Under the pieces are notes generated by a model that made no database searches, was not told the origin of the DNA, and was given only the letters and a program-made list of their open reading frames with translations. Positions 11,889 to 24,135 of a stretch of 64,000 bases of DNA are shown in pieces. Location: contig CM034109.1 of the NCBI GenBank assembly GCA_019914945.1, positions 2,108,001-2,172,000 of the forward strand, written 5' to 3'. Position 1 is the first letter of the stretch. Each line of letters begins with the position of its first letter. The DNA comes from Typha latifolia (taxonomy: Eukaryota; Streptophyta; Magnoliopsida; Poales; Typhaceae). A program made the translations under genes and the position numbers.

Positions 11889-13530
11889 TGATAAGTGCAT
11901 AAAAATGCCCTTATTTAATATAAGCTTTTTTTAATTGTTTAATAGGTTTCTCTAAATTCATGTTTCACTTTATAAAATGCTAAATTATTTATTAAAAATT
12001 ATATTTTAATACTAAAATGAAATTCAGAGAAATTGTGCCAAAACTATATATGCCAAAGTTGCAAAAATCATAATTTTCGAACCATAAACATGTTGGATGC
12101 ATTAGATGCCCACTAGGCCACGAGCCCACGCACGCAAACGTGCGCCCGCACTCACACCGGCAATGACCGAACTCGCACTCGCACCGCGCCCGCAGCAACC
12201 TGGTTCTCACTCACCACGCGCGCCAACGTGTGCCCACGCCGCCAACGGCCCGGCCCACTAGCCCACATGTAGGTCATCTACATCCAGTCCAATTGCACCG
12301 ATTTTGCGAAACCTACCAAATAATAGATCCGATCACCACTTAAGTCATCTTTTACATTAGTGCGTGCAAAATTGACATATGTCCTTGTTGCACATATTTC
12401 GTGCAACTGGTCAAACAGCAAATCCTAAAACAGTAATTTTTGAAACTTTCTATGGAAAAAGAATCCGAAAAATACATAGAAAATAAGATAAAACAGAGAA
12501 GTGGAAGGAAAACTAAGATAAAAAAGGAAAAAAAAAGAAGAATAAGAAAAAGAGAGAAGCTACTATGAGTAGCTAATCATACTAGCGCAGCTAGGGGATG
12601 TATCTTCCCTATTTAGGTTATTTTCTATTTTATTTTTAATCTTGTAATTCTGAAATGCTTATATAAATTTAAAGGTTGATTTATTCTATTTCATGATTTA
12701 TATATCATGATAATTATATAATTGACATTATATAATTATGTCTAGATAAGTTAGTCTCTATTTAGTATTTTTGATCCTCTACTGCATTATTGCCTTTGGG
12801 TACATCGTTGACCTTGGGCTAGGCTAAATAAAATTAGCTACATGTTTAGTAAGTGATAAAAAAGCTGATAAAATTACTTTAGATTTTCTTCTATATTATA
12901 ATACTAAATCATCCGATTTAGGGGGTTTCAGATGTGAAACCTCTAAAATGAGTTATAAAGATTGAATTTAAAAACAGATAAAATCTAAATATTCTGAGAG
13001 AGCTCCAATGCCTAGTCACTCTCTCTTCCTTATTTATCTTACTTGCTTATTAGTTTATTTAACTTTTTATAAACACTCATAATCTACGTTATATCTCCTT
13101 GTATCATTTTAGTAAACTATTTACAACTATCTCCATGTTGATTTGATATTTTTTAGTTGAGTCAATGATACGAACCAAGTCAGATCGGATACATCAAAGG
13201 GAGATTAGGCTTAATAGATTGAGTCTAATTATCTTATTTGATTATTTGGTTTAGTTAGAGTCTTAGCATGTTAGGATTTTATTTAATTAGCTAAATCCTG
13301 CATAATTTTGGAAAAATATTCGTAGAATATTCTACACATATCCAAATAATATCAAACTAGTTGGATAAGGTTCCAACCTCAAGATCTACAACTTTGATAT
13401 TCATGACTTCTCCAGATTCAGAATCTATTTATGACGAAACGAAGGATTAATAGTATTTATGTAGGCAGGATTATGCCGATTTGTAACAATCAATCACAAA
13501 ATATTTTCAACCGAGAATTATAGTGTTTAT
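11889..13530 (+). mobile_element. LTR-like insertion in the LINE
   Basis: The LINE zinc-binding region breaks after 'cattTGGAAGAC' and resumes at 'tttatgtagaggtgtcttgc', so the interval between is inserted. It starts TGATAAGTGCATAAAAATG, typical of plant gypsy LTR starts. It has a relatively GC-rich block at 12,110-12,260. From about 13,165 it matches LTR family B ('aagtcagat...attaggctt...'; compare 25,020-25,250). It may be two nested pieces. The right boundary is approximate. Confidence 0.5.
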
Positions 13531-14543
13531 GTAGAGGTGTCTTGCAAATGCTCTTTTGACAAGAGTATCTGTACATAAGAGGATTCCAACAATTGATGAA
13601 ATCTATCCTTGTTCCTCATGCTATGAAGAAACCATCACTCATTTTTTCTTTGGATGTAATTTTGCCAAATTTATTTGGTTTGAGTTTGGCTTTCGTTGGC
13701 TCCATTGTCTGATTTCCTTCGCTTCTTGGTTAGAAGAATTTTATTCTTCTTGCAGAAATGATCCATTCTCCACTATTTTCACTATATTATGGCATATTTG
13801 GATTGCTCGGAATGAGCATATTTTTCAGCATAAATCTTGGTCTCCTGAAGAAGTTTTGCTAAAGATCAGAATTTGTCTCCCCAAGGCTACACCGATTTCC
13901 AATGAGCCCACGGTCCCCTCTCACTGTTCAGTGACCAATATTTACTCGCCTACCTCTGTAGATCCAACATCCTTTTTTTGAGTGGACGTGAGCTAGAGAC
14001 ATGCAATCGATGTGGGGTTGGGTATTTAACTTTGATTGAACTGTGCTCGGAGTATTAAGCAACATATTTATCTTCCACTTTGTGCATCAGCCTTGGAAAA
14101 GGAAGCTCAAGCTCTTCCGATGGGATTTCGACTTTGTTTAGACCATCTTAAAGATAGCGAACTGATCTTAATTTCAGATTCACCTGAAGTGGTATATGTT
14201 GTTCACTCTGCTCAGGAGGACATCCCTTGGACTATCCGGCCTTGGATCTTGAACTGTATCCATCTCTCTTCCTTCTTCTCACAACTTACAATCTTATTCA
14301 CCAGCCATGCAAACAATTCAATTGTGCATGTGCTAACCTGCTATGCTATTTTATTTAAATCTTGTATGGTGGAAGCTACTCCTCATAGTAGCTAACATTC
14401 TACAGAAGTTAATGAATGCTGATATGGTCTTTCTCTCAAAAAAATGATATTAAAAATAAAATACTAAATTCATAATATAACGTCGATCGATAAATATTAA
14501 ATAGATAGGATGTAAATAATAATAAAAACAAAATACTGGGTGT

Positions 14544-14549
14544 TTTATT
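14544..14549 (-). terminator. SDC polyadenylation signal
   Basis: AATAAA on the - strand, about 96 bp beyond the SDC stop codon. Confidence 0.55.
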
Positions 14550-14644
14550 ATGAATCCCCTCCACCCGAAGCAACCCAAACAAGTTATTTCAAATTATTTC
14601 ATCGCATCAAACAACAAACAAGAAGCAAGCCTTCGCTCAGCGGG

Positions 14645-17446
14645 TCAGTTATGCAGACCACAGAGGCAGTTCTGTTGGCCTACATCTGCTGCAATACAAG
14701 GAGATGGGATCTTTCCGTCCGGGTACCAGGTTGCACGCTTTTCAACCAGTTCATTTAAGAAATAATCAAGCTTCTCAATGGTGGCATTGGGCATCACTAC
14801 CACATGAGCAATGTTCCCCTCGCAAGCAAGCTGCCACCGGCGGATAAAATCCTCGTCCTTTGGCCTCTCAAATACCACAGTGCTACTAAGCTCATTAAGC
14901 ATGGCACTAATTCCTGCTCCTTTAAGACGATCTTTTAGATAGTGTGCATTTCTCAAGCACTTTTGGACTTCCTTCTGAAACCCTCTATAGCCTTTCTTGT
15001 TCAGTGTGTACCAGAGGAAGATAGGGGCGTGACCATTTCGGCTTCCCATGATGGTGGCATCCCTAGACGCAAGATACTCCACATTACTCGATAGGGCATT
15101 GATGTGCTTCAATCTTGTTATTTGCACACCACAAGGCATAGGGCATCCGACGAACTTGTGACCTGACACGCTGACACTCCCGATGGGTTTCTTAAATGTT
15201 ACTTTGGGTGCCTGTCAATAAATCAACATGATAAATTAACCGTTATTAGAGGTTTAGTATCACAGAAAGTCATCATAAACCCACTGATAATGATGCACCC
15301 TTCGTTACACAAAAATCAAGAAGTTTGGGTATCTGTAACATGGGATGAAGGAGATACAAAAAAACAAAATGAAACAAGAACTTACACGTTTAACAAATGG
15401 CATCATCAGCCCAAATAGAGCACCATCACAGTGAATATAAAACCGATCTCGAAAGCCATTTTCTTCAAGTGTTCTGATCACGAGGTCAAGATCATCAACC
15501 GCTCCCTTCACCGTAGTTCCTGCAGGGAGAGAAGATTAGAAACAAAGATTTAACAATATAAGGAAACAAGTGAACGGTAAAATATATGAAGAATCGCTCA
15601 CCAATATTGACATTTATGATGGCCGGTTTCTCTTTGTTTTGAAGAAGTTTGGTCTGAAAGTCTGCACAATTAATCTCACCGGAGACCATGGTGTCTACCT
15701 TGACACATTCGATTCTATACATTCTCGCTGCTTTGAAAACTGAGTAGTGGGACTCGCGTGAGGCATATAGAATTCCATCAGGAAAGACTTCCCTCCTGCC
15801 CCCACAAATTGCAAAGCATAACTGAGATACATTCAAGATATAATAAAGTACTACTTTAGATTTATTACCAGTAAACTTTCTATAATGTCCTTTGCCCACT
15901 AAACTTTCTACAATGTCCTTTCTATTAAGTTAAATAGCCAAGTAAGATTACTGACCCAACAAGAATACCATGCAAATTCCCTTCGGTGCCACAGTTTGTA
16001 ACGTAACCCCAGTATTCATGTTTTTCTAGTTCCCAAAGACGAGCAAACCAATCTAAGACACCGACTTCAAACTGTCTGGAATGGACACCATAGTTGCTTT
16101 CGATGAAGGGATCACCAAGGTTGTTGATGGAGAAATGCTGCAATTGGGCGAGAGCGCCGTAATCAAAGTCTAAATTGAATGGGTAGCCTACAGAGATATC
16201 ACGGTTAAACACACAGAAGATTAGACAACTGCAACAAAATATTGCATATCAAAAATATTTGATGAAGCATGGTAACCTGAACTTTGAGAGGGATCAATTT
16301 TATGACATCAATATCACCAGGAAGTATAACTATTAAGTTAGATTGATTAAATGAACACACTACAAAAAGATTTAGTTCAGATAACTACATACATAAACTC
16401 TTTCGAAAATTAAGTAGGTTAGGATAACTACAGAAAAAAAAAAGTTTTGATAACGAAATACATACATATATTTCTGAGGTATCAATTTATAAGATCGATA
16501 TCACCGGGGAGTATAGTTAAACTGGTTAGATTGTTATAAGTGTAAAGATTAACAAAAGAAAAACAAAAATGTTTAGATAACTACATACACCACTAGTGCG
16601 AGCCACCCCCGCAATCCACCTAGGCAACCTGATGGTGGCGAGCAGGCCGCCATTTGTCTTTTGATAGTCTGGCTTGTCATTTAGCAACCCAAGTAGCTCA
16701 CTTCAATACGGGTTGGAGTATCAAATGAATTGTTAACCACACTGAGCATGATTCTCTCAATCCAAACTCTTTTGGTACTAACAAATTACCCAAAATTGCT
16801 TTAAAAGAATTAGGCAATAATGATATCATAGAAAAAGAAAGAATGAATGAAAAATCAGTGACATCAAAATAATTAATCATTATATATTAATATGTTTCAT
16901 ATTTATATATTTTGTATAGACTCATTCTCAAACTCACTTTGCCCTAACACAATCAATCTCCCATCATCCTCTATTAAGCAATGACACCAAGTGACGACGG
17001 TAGCACGCAGTAGGTAACTTCTTTTCTTCTATTTTTCTCTTCTCTCTTCTTTACTTCTCCCCTTTCACTCTTGGTGTCGACAGATGACAACCGCCAACTT
17101 CTCTTTCTTCCCTTTGACTCAGTTGTTTCCTCTCCTCTTCCACTCTCAACATTGGCAAGCATGTAGAATAGCTTCCTTGCACTATCTTAATTAATTGTTA
17201 AATACTAATTAGGTAATTAGAATATTAAATTGTGAATTGGCAATTACTATAATATTGTAATTTGTAATTGCGTGCTTACTGCTTATGGTTGGCAATTACT
17301 ATAATTATATTATTTAATATTCTAGTGTAGTACACTGTTATAAAATATAAATATATATTCAAAATTTTATATATATAAAAAAATATTAGACTTTCTTGAC
17401 TTTCGCCTTCCAATGCCAACTTTCGAAATATTCAAAATTAGTAGTG

Positions 17447-17484
<38 letters not shown>

Positions 17485-18195
17485 CTTGTGACTACCGTAC
17501 AAGATATGCCAGATGCTAAAGCATCGTAGCTGTGCGATGCGGAGAACAGCAATATTTTTTCTATAGCGGTCAACATAGAGGTTTTATTTGACTCACTATC
17601 TTTACACTGTCAAAACTCAAAAGAGCTCACTTCAACACCACCTGGGTCATGATTCTCACATGATAAAAACTTTTTGAATGGAGTAGAAATTCTATACCTT
17701 CTCACTGTAATGTACTTGCATCGTACTGGAAACAAGATTCATTTTCTGCAATCCTGTTCAACTTATAAAGGCAGTATGCAGTACTCAACAAGTCAAGTAA
17801 TATCCTTACGCAAATTTAGTCATCTCTATCTACAAAATTAACTGGAAATGTAAGCTTCATTCCAAACAATGCAAGAAATGTTGGATTATTATACCCAAAT
17901 GATGCTTGGTCCTTTCCAGGAGAGATTTCCGGTATCTCGCCAGCACGCTCGTCATATACGCCTCCCTCTCTCCGGTGATCTCATCGTCGGCATCGGGCTC
18001 CTTAATTGTAAAGCATATTGTGTGCACATTCCTCCCTAAAACAATCTCACGCCTCTTCGCACTCCCCTCCTCACCTACCCCATTGGATTCGGCCGGCAAC
18101 GGATTGGCAATCTCGTCCGGGTCGTAAAATTCCTCCGGCAAAGGCTCCCCTTTCTCGCCCAGATGCACGAGCCCATTCCTCAGGCTTCCCACCAT
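14645..18195 (-). CDS. SDC: Serine decarboxylase, five exons
   Basis: It encodes a PLP-dependent group II decarboxylase that converts L-serine to ethanolamine and CO2, feeding choline and phospholipid synthesis in plants. Exons on the - strand are 18,195-17,895, 16,187-15,956, 15,795-15,602, 15,519-15,386 and 15,211-14,645. All introns are GT-AG, the phases join exactly, and the sum is 1,428 nt (475 aa), near the usual plant length of about 480. Visible family landmarks are the [14 protein letters not shown] junction (exons 1/2), [20 protein letters not shown] with the cofactor-pairing Asp274, and SVSVSGHK with the Schiff-base Lys306. The C-terminus is Cys-rich ([10 protein letters not shown]). 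The acidic, variable N-terminus has no evident signal peptide, fitting a soluble enzyme. The ATG is the first in the exon and is followed by G. No stop codon or frameshift is seen. Intron 1 is long (1,707 bp). Confidence in identity is high; exon edges come from reading splice consensus. Confidence 0.95.
16188..17894 (-). other. SDC intron 1 (1.7 kb)
   Basis: The donor is G|GTATAATA at 17,894 and the acceptor CTGTAG|GC at 16,188. Inside are two diverged direct repeats of about 115 bp (near 16,290 and 16,485, sharing 'gatatcaccRgggagtat'-like and 'agataactacatacA' words), an (AT)n run at about 17,448-17,482 and a CT-rich stretch at 17,025-17,150. No internal gene is seen. Confidence 0.75.
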
Positions 18196-18360
18196 GATTT
18201 TAACCTAAATCCAGCAAATAAGCGACGGGAAAATTCGAAAAACAAAAAGCGAAAAAAGCTGTGGTGATAGAGAAGGAGAGGGGAGATGCTAGAGAGGGAG
18301 AATGGTGACGGCGCGAAAGGAGGGAGCGAGTGAGGTGGAGAGGGTTTTAGTATCATTCTC

Positions 18361-18366
18361 TTTATA
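18361..18366 (-). promoter_or_regulatory. SDC TATA box
   Basis: CTATAAAG on the - strand, about 166 bp upstream of the SDC ATG. A purine-rich leader (GGGAGATGCTAGAGAGGGAG on the + strand around 18,280-18,300) lies between. Confidence 0.5.
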
Positions 18367-18584
18367 GAAGAACGGGGATGAGATCAGAGACGAGAGAGCT
18401 CGGTTACACGTTCTTGACGTGCGGGCGAGCTCGGTTAGATCGATTTTGGTCGGATAGAGATATCCGAACAGAACAACGTGCGAAAAACTTTGCAGCCGTA
18501 CGTACGTGGGAGCCGTATCCACTTATTTTTTCAAATCGAGAATAAAAGCTTAGAATAGACAATGTTACACATGATATGATATGA

Positions 18585-19600
18585 TATGATATTTATTAGG
18601 AATTTTTACAAATCTTGCAGTATATTTTACTTATTTTATAATTTACACCCTGATTTTAAAAATTTTATAACCCAACTCCTCAATTTTTTCTTATAATTTT
18701 CATTAAAAACCTTGATATTAGTTTGACTATTTAATATCGGTCCAATTACTATAAAATACTCCAACTATTTTCTCTCATTTTTTATATCCCTCTACCATCA
18801 TCACCACCTACCTCCTCCACCATCGTCATCGCCGTTGAACGGGTAGGCCTCTTGTGGATTCCTCCAACTCAATGAATGAAAGGGGGGAGTAGGAAGGTCT
18901 ATTTTCTTTCTATATGAAGATGAAAAAAGGAAAATGGTCAATTCTTTCTTACTCCAGAATATGACTAAATGAGGAAGAGCTCCTTATGTGGTATCACTTT
19001 ACCACCATTTGAAATGCGCGAAACTTCGATTGGTGGAAGCCGGTCCATGAAGATGTCAAATAAAGATATAACTTGAAGAGAGAAGGAAAAAAGAGCAAAC
19101 AAAGGATTTACAAGTCTAATGGGAGAAGAACATTGAACTGCATCTTAGTTAGCAGTACAAAACAAGCGAGTCATCGATCCGGGGAAAGAAAAGGTCTTTG
19201 ACCATCAATCAAAGGAATTCGCTTAACTCGCTAGGCCTTCTCCACAAAGGTTATTCTTTTCCTCTTTCTGCTAAGGGTCATCCGTAGCTTCTTCGCTCTA
19301 ATTGATCGTTGAAGGCTCTTGTTTGGGGCCTCCTTCTCATTGTTGCTGCTGTCGCCGCCCTCCTCCTCCTCCTTCTCCTCCTCTTCTTCTTCCTCCTCTC
19401 TTTTTAGCAAGAGAAAAATAGGATGAAGAAGATAGGGATAATTTAAGTATTTATAAATTATTTTATATATTATAATAGAATATTCTTTTTCTAGTACCGT
19501 CTAAGTTAACCCAGAGTATTAAATGAGAATTATAGAGAAAAAAAGAGTGGCTGGGTTACAAAATCATCACTCAAAATAAACCAATATTTTTTACTATAAA
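18585..19600. mobile_element. Fold-back MITE-like repeat region
   Basis: The left part (18,595-18,760: 'aatttacaccctgattttaaaaattttataaccc' in pieces) resembles 52,905-53,030. Both are followed by coding-like CT-rich filler and, at the right, by an inverted relative of the left end (here about 19,490-19,570, 'gggttacaaaatc'). The middle, 18,850-19,440, has GC-richer sequence of unknown origin. No intact gene was found. Confidence 0.35.
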
Positions 19601-20104
19601 ATATAATAATATTTAAAATATTATAAAATATTTAGATATTTAGAATATATTAATAATAAAATATTATTTTGGACTATAAATATGTAGGATTAAATGTAAA
19701 AAAAAGATAAAGTTTAATAAACGAATATTATTTACAATTAATATATTTAAATTGCAGCACGTTGCATATTTATCTCTCTAGTATATCATTCAAACATTGC
19801 ATATCTATCTCTCTAAATTGCATATGTAATGACTTAAGCTAGTATTATATACATAATTGCAAGCATTACATACATAAAATATATTAATTTATTTGCTATC
19901 TATTCTATCAATCTACTTTAAATCAAATCAAAGGATATTTTAATATTTTTTTCTTCTTTACTTTCACTTTATATCACATTAAACATAATCATTACACTAT
20001 TATTTTAAAATATAAGTAAATATAGGAATAGCTATTCCTAGAATAACACCCTCAGTTTAATAATAACAAATTAGACTTTATTATTCATATTCCACTCTAT
20101 TCCC
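19601..20104. other. AT-rich spacer with MITE-like end
   Basis: Very AT-rich. The end 'ccactctattcccttatgaacaaggcc' (20,093-20,119) read in reverse resembles the start of a repeat near 31,785 ('aaggttgtattcatttgtg ... gggtggaatag'), suggesting a small DNA-transposon relic. No gene. Confidence 0.3.
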
Positions 20105-20290
20105 TTATGAACAAGGCCTAAAAGTTTTGTAAACAAATCGCCTAGTTGTTTTTCTGTCCCAATGTATTACAATTCTTCAACTAACTCATGTATAAAATGG
20201 TGATAAATATCAATGTGTTTCATACGTGGGTGTTGAACAAAATCTTTTGATATATTAATAGTACTCATATTATTATTATGTCATGTCCAA
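20105..20290 (-). pseudogene. Copia RNase H fragment
   Basis: The - strand reads, in one frame with few breaks, as 'STINISKDFVQHPRMKHIDI' followed by 'YHHFIHELVEEL' and 'TEKQLGDLFTKLL'. This is the diagnostic C-terminal RNase H region of a Ty1/copia polyprotein. Nothing else of the element is recognisable alongside. Confidence 0.75.
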
Positions 20291-20448
20291 TGTCATAATT
20301 TGTGCACTGTGAAGTATGAGACAAGTGACAATAGTGCCAATAATTAGTCCACCACCTAATTTTTCACTTCTACCAACTCATCTCACAATATGAATAATTT
20401 CAAATAACTCAATAATTAATATACTCACTACGCCTCCAATCATAACAT

Positions 20449-20625
20449 TAAACACACCTAGACATAACAAGGGTTAAATAAATAAACTAACTTACACAAT
20501 AATGACTCTATCATCAAAACTCAAGAATCTATTTGCTAATCAAGTCATTGAATACTTAAACACACCTAGACAAAACAAGGGTTAAATAAATAAACTAACC
20601 TATACAATAATGACTGAGGAAGGAG
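20449..20625. repeat. Direct repeat pair (~58 bp, 117 bp apart)
   Basis: The block 'aacacacctagacaWaacaa' continuing into 'gggttaaataaataaac' occurs at about 20,451 and again at about 20,569. Both are followed by 'aataatgact'. Confidence 0.7.
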
Positions 20626-21639
20626 GAAGAGGGAGTTGTTGTTGGTGATCACCATTGCTAGCAATGAAGTTTACCTCCTCCCCAAAGTCGAGAGGTTAGC
20701 CATGGTTGAATGGTCTTAGTGGTTGGCTAGAAAAGAGAAGGGAAGAAGTAAAAGGAACACAAGCCACTGGCGTGAAGAAGATGATAACTTGAAATGAAGG
20801 TGCAAAGGCAAAGGAATCTATCCTACAACACTCCATGAAGAGAATAGAGCATTCCTAGACTATCAACGATAATGGTGGAAAGGACACTCCATGGCCGGAG
20901 GCCATGGAGGTTCCCATTAAGATCAAAGGCCACTTGGGATCCAACAAGATGACACAAACAACTTCCTTTGGAGGAGTTGAAAACTAACTGACTAGAGGGA
21001 TGTGGCCTAGGTCGCCCACATTGATGAGACGCACATTGAAAAACTGATGTTGAAAGGTGACATGGTGTAGCCTCCCATACAAAACATTGGTATCCACGGT
21101 AAGAGGACGAAGGGTTGAAGCTTCTTGTATCAGTAAGGGGTCAACACGTAGCCGTCGGTTGAATCTTCTTGATTGGATAGAGATCTATTTGATCTTATGG
21201 TGCTTCGATGATCTGTGGCTTCATTATCGAACACTTTGATAGCTAGAAAACAAAGGTGAGAGAGAAGGATGAGATGAAGGGAAAAAGGCGAAGAGGAAAA
21301 TTGTTAAGAGGGAGCAGGCAAGGCTTTAAATGGGATGGTCTCCACCCCGATGAGGGCAACATGAGACCATCCCACCTCTTGTAACCTCACATGTGCTTCA
21401 GTTGACTAGCCATAGAAATTTGTGGCTGGTTGATTGCATGCCCCATTTTTATCTTCTTTTTCAGCAAGGGGAAAGGGTGAGGGAGGGTTCTTACAATTAT
21501 GTAGCAACTAATGACACTTTAGAACATTTGGACGGCACATGCAAGATAGTAAAGAAAAGTTTACAGATGAATCTAAATTGGAGGAGAAGATTTTGTCTAT
21601 TATAAGTTCACTACCCATAAATAGAGATTGAAGGGGCTG
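20626..21639. other. Gene-free stretch, unknown
   Basis: Moderate GC, with several short frames of 60-70 codons at 21,057-21,605 that match no family I know. 'ggccggaggccatgg' and G-rich words give it a coding-like look, but no continuous frame exists. It is possibly part of an old LTR. Confidence 0.3.
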
Positions 21640-22202
21640 TTCTATATAAAAGTTGGTGCATTAATGAGACAAACAAGTAAAGAAGATTTTCACCGGTCAT
21701 TATACACCAAACAAATTTCAGGGGGCCATTGTAGAAATGGATGATAGTTCATGGAGGTGAAAATGAAATTATCCCTTCTCTTAATTCATTAGATTTTGAT
21801 ATTGTTACGATGGTGTACGAAGAGATTTGGAGTGTGTTCTTCCTTATAGTGATAAAGTAAACAATTGCATATTAAATTGGTAATAAAATATTTTCTTGAG
21901 ATTTCATCTTCAATATATCCAAAATTTTGTCTCGAGGGTCATTAAGATGGAAATATGAACCTTAGATCATTGAGGTTTATAAGTCCATCTTATAATTGCT
22001 ACATTAGTTCTAGTGATAGGTTCAGTCATGGATATGATTCATAGTTTTTACCATCAGTTTATGTGGGGATTTTTCTATGTATATAGTAGTAAATTTGTAA
22101 TATAGTAACAAGCATAAGGTATTATTTATAATTTGTTCTCCCTGTATATAGTAGTAAAAAAAATATAAAGTCACTTTATTCTTCACCATAGTAGATGGTA
22201 AA

Positions 22203-23165
22203 AAAAAACCTAAATGTATGTAAATTAACGCCCTAGGAGATAGGATCTATCATACGCTATTAATAATAAAAGGCCGGAAGTAAAATGTAAAAATAACAAT
22301 CTCAAACACAACTTTTTTATGTAAAAAAATCTCAAATCGGGTAAAAACTCATGGATCCAAACTCAGATCAAAATCAAGCACTAAAATCTGTAAAAATTAA
22401 CAAGAATCTTACCGTTGATTTTCACAACTCAATTTGTATTAACCTTGCTTGTTAGACCCCGCAATGCACTGCTTCCCGTGATATGTTTCCAAACCTTAGT
22501 AATCCTCGAGGTTGATTATTTTGTCTCAGTGAGTTGATCGTTTCATCTTAGTGATTGTTGAGACGTAGTTCTTCCTAATCTGATATAGATGGATTGAGAT
22601 GAGAATGTGTTCCATCTAAAGTAGAGAAATGATTTTCAATAGCCTCCAAAATATAATCTCAATATTGATCGATGGCTTCTCTAAAAGATGATTTTCAATT
22701 TAATGCTTGACAATACTAGCTCCTAGGTTAGAATAAGTCTCTTTATATGCTTCTTAAAGATAAGATAAATATCTCTTAAATATTAAGTAATATCTCTTAG
22801 AGATAAGATATCTTTTCAAAAATTCTCTATAAATTTCTTAGAGATAAGATAAATAGAGATAGACCTAAATCTAAGTTAAATCAGCCAAGGCACTCGAAAG
22901 CTGAGCAGGATAGTTGAATGCGAGTTGTTATTTTTGTATCTTTGGGTAATTTTTTATACTACTTTTACCATCATGATACCGTTTGAGCACTTTAATGACG
23001 ATTATAAAGCTGTTTTGAATACTTTGACTTTAAAATTAATTTTTCACTTCAAACATCTTACAACTTGTGCATATGCTAATATATAATAGACGCATTATAT
23101 AGATAAAAATTATATTTTAAAATACTATGTCAATTACATTAGTACAAATAAAACTTAACAAACCG
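22203..23165 (+). mobile_element. LTR family C inserted in arm 1
   Basis: This is the only large block of arm 1 with no partner in arm 2. It splits 'ccatagtagatgg' from 'gaaactcata', which are adjacent (reversed) at 37,540-37,560 and in the 54.9 kb copy. It matches 5,765-6,850. It therefore inserted after the duplication, or was lost from arm 2. Clean target duplications were not resolved. Confidence 0.6.
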
Positions 23166-23191
23166 AAACTCATATAGAAAGAGATGATATT

Positions 23192-23197
23192 TTTATT
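23192..23197 (-). terminator. GLP polyadenylation signal
   Basis: AATAAA on the - strand, 150 bp downstream of the stop of the 23.3 kb GLP and in the same position as in the other copies. Confidence 0.55.
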
Positions 23198-23347
23198 TGA
23201 TGAATGAAACACACAGATAGATTTTTTTTTACAAAGAATAATTAGCACATTTTTATGTTAACAAACAAGGATTAGAAATATTGAAGGAGTAATTAACGAA
23301 TCATCAATTTATGCAGCATCAACTCAATAGGTGGACTATCCATACGT

Positions 23348-24004
23348 CTAAAACTGCGCTTGTATCATGTCAACGATCTTCTTATCCACTTGGAAAGCCT
23401 TGGCCAGAATATCATCAGAGATGGGTGGTGTCGACCCAAAGACTGCATTTGCAACAGTAATCACGCCAGGGTTCTGGCTGCTCAGAGCTGCGATAGCCAC
23501 GGCATTGCAAGTACCATAGTTGTACTGGAAATGAATGAGACCTTGGGGGAAGACAAACACATCGCCCTTGTTGAGGACCTTGGAGAAGAGCTTGTTCTCT
23601 TGGTTCGCTTGGTTTGAGGTGACGAAGCCAACGTAGAGCGAGCCTTCTAGAACCGTAAGTATCTCAGTTGCCCGTGGGTGGATGTGGGGAGGGTTGAGAC
23701 CAAAGGGAGCAAAGTCAACCCGAGCAATAGAGATGCCCAATGTGTTTAGACCTCCAAGTTGGTTGACGTTAACTGCCGTGACATTAGACCCAACTTTGTT
23801 CGTCGTATTGCCAGGCTTGTCGAGACCGGAGAAGAAGAAATCTTCGGCCATGACGTTCTTTGGGTCCTTGCAGGCAAAACCATTCACAAACACCGGTGAC
23901 ATCTTGTCTGCGACACAGAAGTCCTGCAGCTGGCTAGGATCAGATGCAAATGCTTGGGAGCATGCTAGAACTAGAAGAGCGAGGAGGAAGAGGTAGGAAG
24001 CCAT
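23348..24004 (-). CDS. Germin-like protein (subfamily 1 type), copy a
   Basis: A single-exon secreted cupin of 218 aa. The signal peptide is about residues 1-21 (hydrophobic [12 protein letters not shown], cut near AFAS|DPSQ). The germin disulfide pair is Cys30/Cys45. Box 1 is QDFCVAD. Box 2, [14 protein letters not shown], supplies Mn ligands His107, His109 and Glu114. Box 3, [16 protein letters not shown], supplies His158. N-glycosylation sequons are N66-TT and N74-VT. Germins form hexamers of beta-barrels in the apoplast; family members may have superoxide dismutase or, rarely, oxalate oxidase activity, and which applies here cannot be read from sequence. The ATG directly precedes the signal peptide, with a TATA box 125 bp upstream. 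Copy-specific residues are Pro37 and Phe101. It is the only full-length copy on the - strand. Confidence 0.93.
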   Translation of the reverse strand: MASYLFLLALLVLACSQAFASDPSQLQDFCVADKMSPVFVNGFACKDPKNVMAEDFFFSGLDKPGNTTNKVGSNVTAVNVNQLGGLNTLGISIARVDFAPFGLNPPHIHPRATEILTVLEGSLYVGFVTSNQANQENKLFSKVLNKGDVFVFPQGLIHFQYNYGTCNAVAIAALSSQNPGVITVANAVFGSTPPISDDILAKAFQVDKKIVDMIQAQF

Positions 24005-24128
24005 CTAGGGAGGTTGTAATACTTTCTCTTTCTTTCTACCTATAGAAAGAAGAAAGTATATATGTGAGAGATTTTGAGCAATGGATTGCAATGATATTTG
24101 ATGATGAAATAAGTTGGGGAAGACTGGC

Positions 24129-24135
24129 TTATATA
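24129..24135 (-). promoter_or_regulatory. TATA box of GLP copy a
   Basis: TATATAAG on the - strand, preceded by the CTACCTCCCTTTC block found in all copies. A TTGACC (W-box core) lies about 55 bp further upstream ('gaagttgaccacttc' on the - strand near 24,180-24,195). Confidence 0.7.

Larger units (their letters stand above)
8590..14445 (+). mobile_element. LINE (L1-type) pseudogene, interrupted
   Basis: Conceptual translation with many stops shows the reverse transcriptase of a plant L1-type LINE. About 8,830-8,990 reads as a degraded 'SKLLAIRLKSYLVDIISP' and 'NAFGPGQQIVDNY' block. About 9,250-9,330 reads 'GLRQSCPLSPYLFILGA'. The catalytic FADD box is mutated to 'SVDNLLLFGRAT'. The C-terminal 'ILIYFMSTIFSPKSLFQK' region starts near 11,170. 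The zinc-binding domain (C-x2-C...H...C, about 13,560-13,700) and an RNase H-like domain (about 13,980-14,390, with 'SALEKEAQALPMGFRL') follow. The relic ends in a short A-run at 14,438-14,444, 200 bp from the SDC stop codon. It is interrupted at 11,889-13,530. A ~75 bp segment is duplicated at 8,993-9,148 and a ~350 bp segment is present five times at 9,417-11,163. Confidence 0.8.

Noticed and set aside
18289..18522. 77-codon open frame on the - strand upstream of SDC
   Set aside because: It overlaps the SDC TATA box and leader, has no family match and is likely chance.
18950..19330. GC-richer block resembling plant organellar intergenic DNA (possible mitochondrial insertion)
   Set aside because: No organellar gene or distinctive sequence could be recognised; a database search would be needed.
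23360..23617. Open frames antisense to the GLP genes (85-104 codons, repeated in every copy)
   Set aside because: They mirror the conserved GLP coding sequence on the other strand and recur only because the genes are duplicated.
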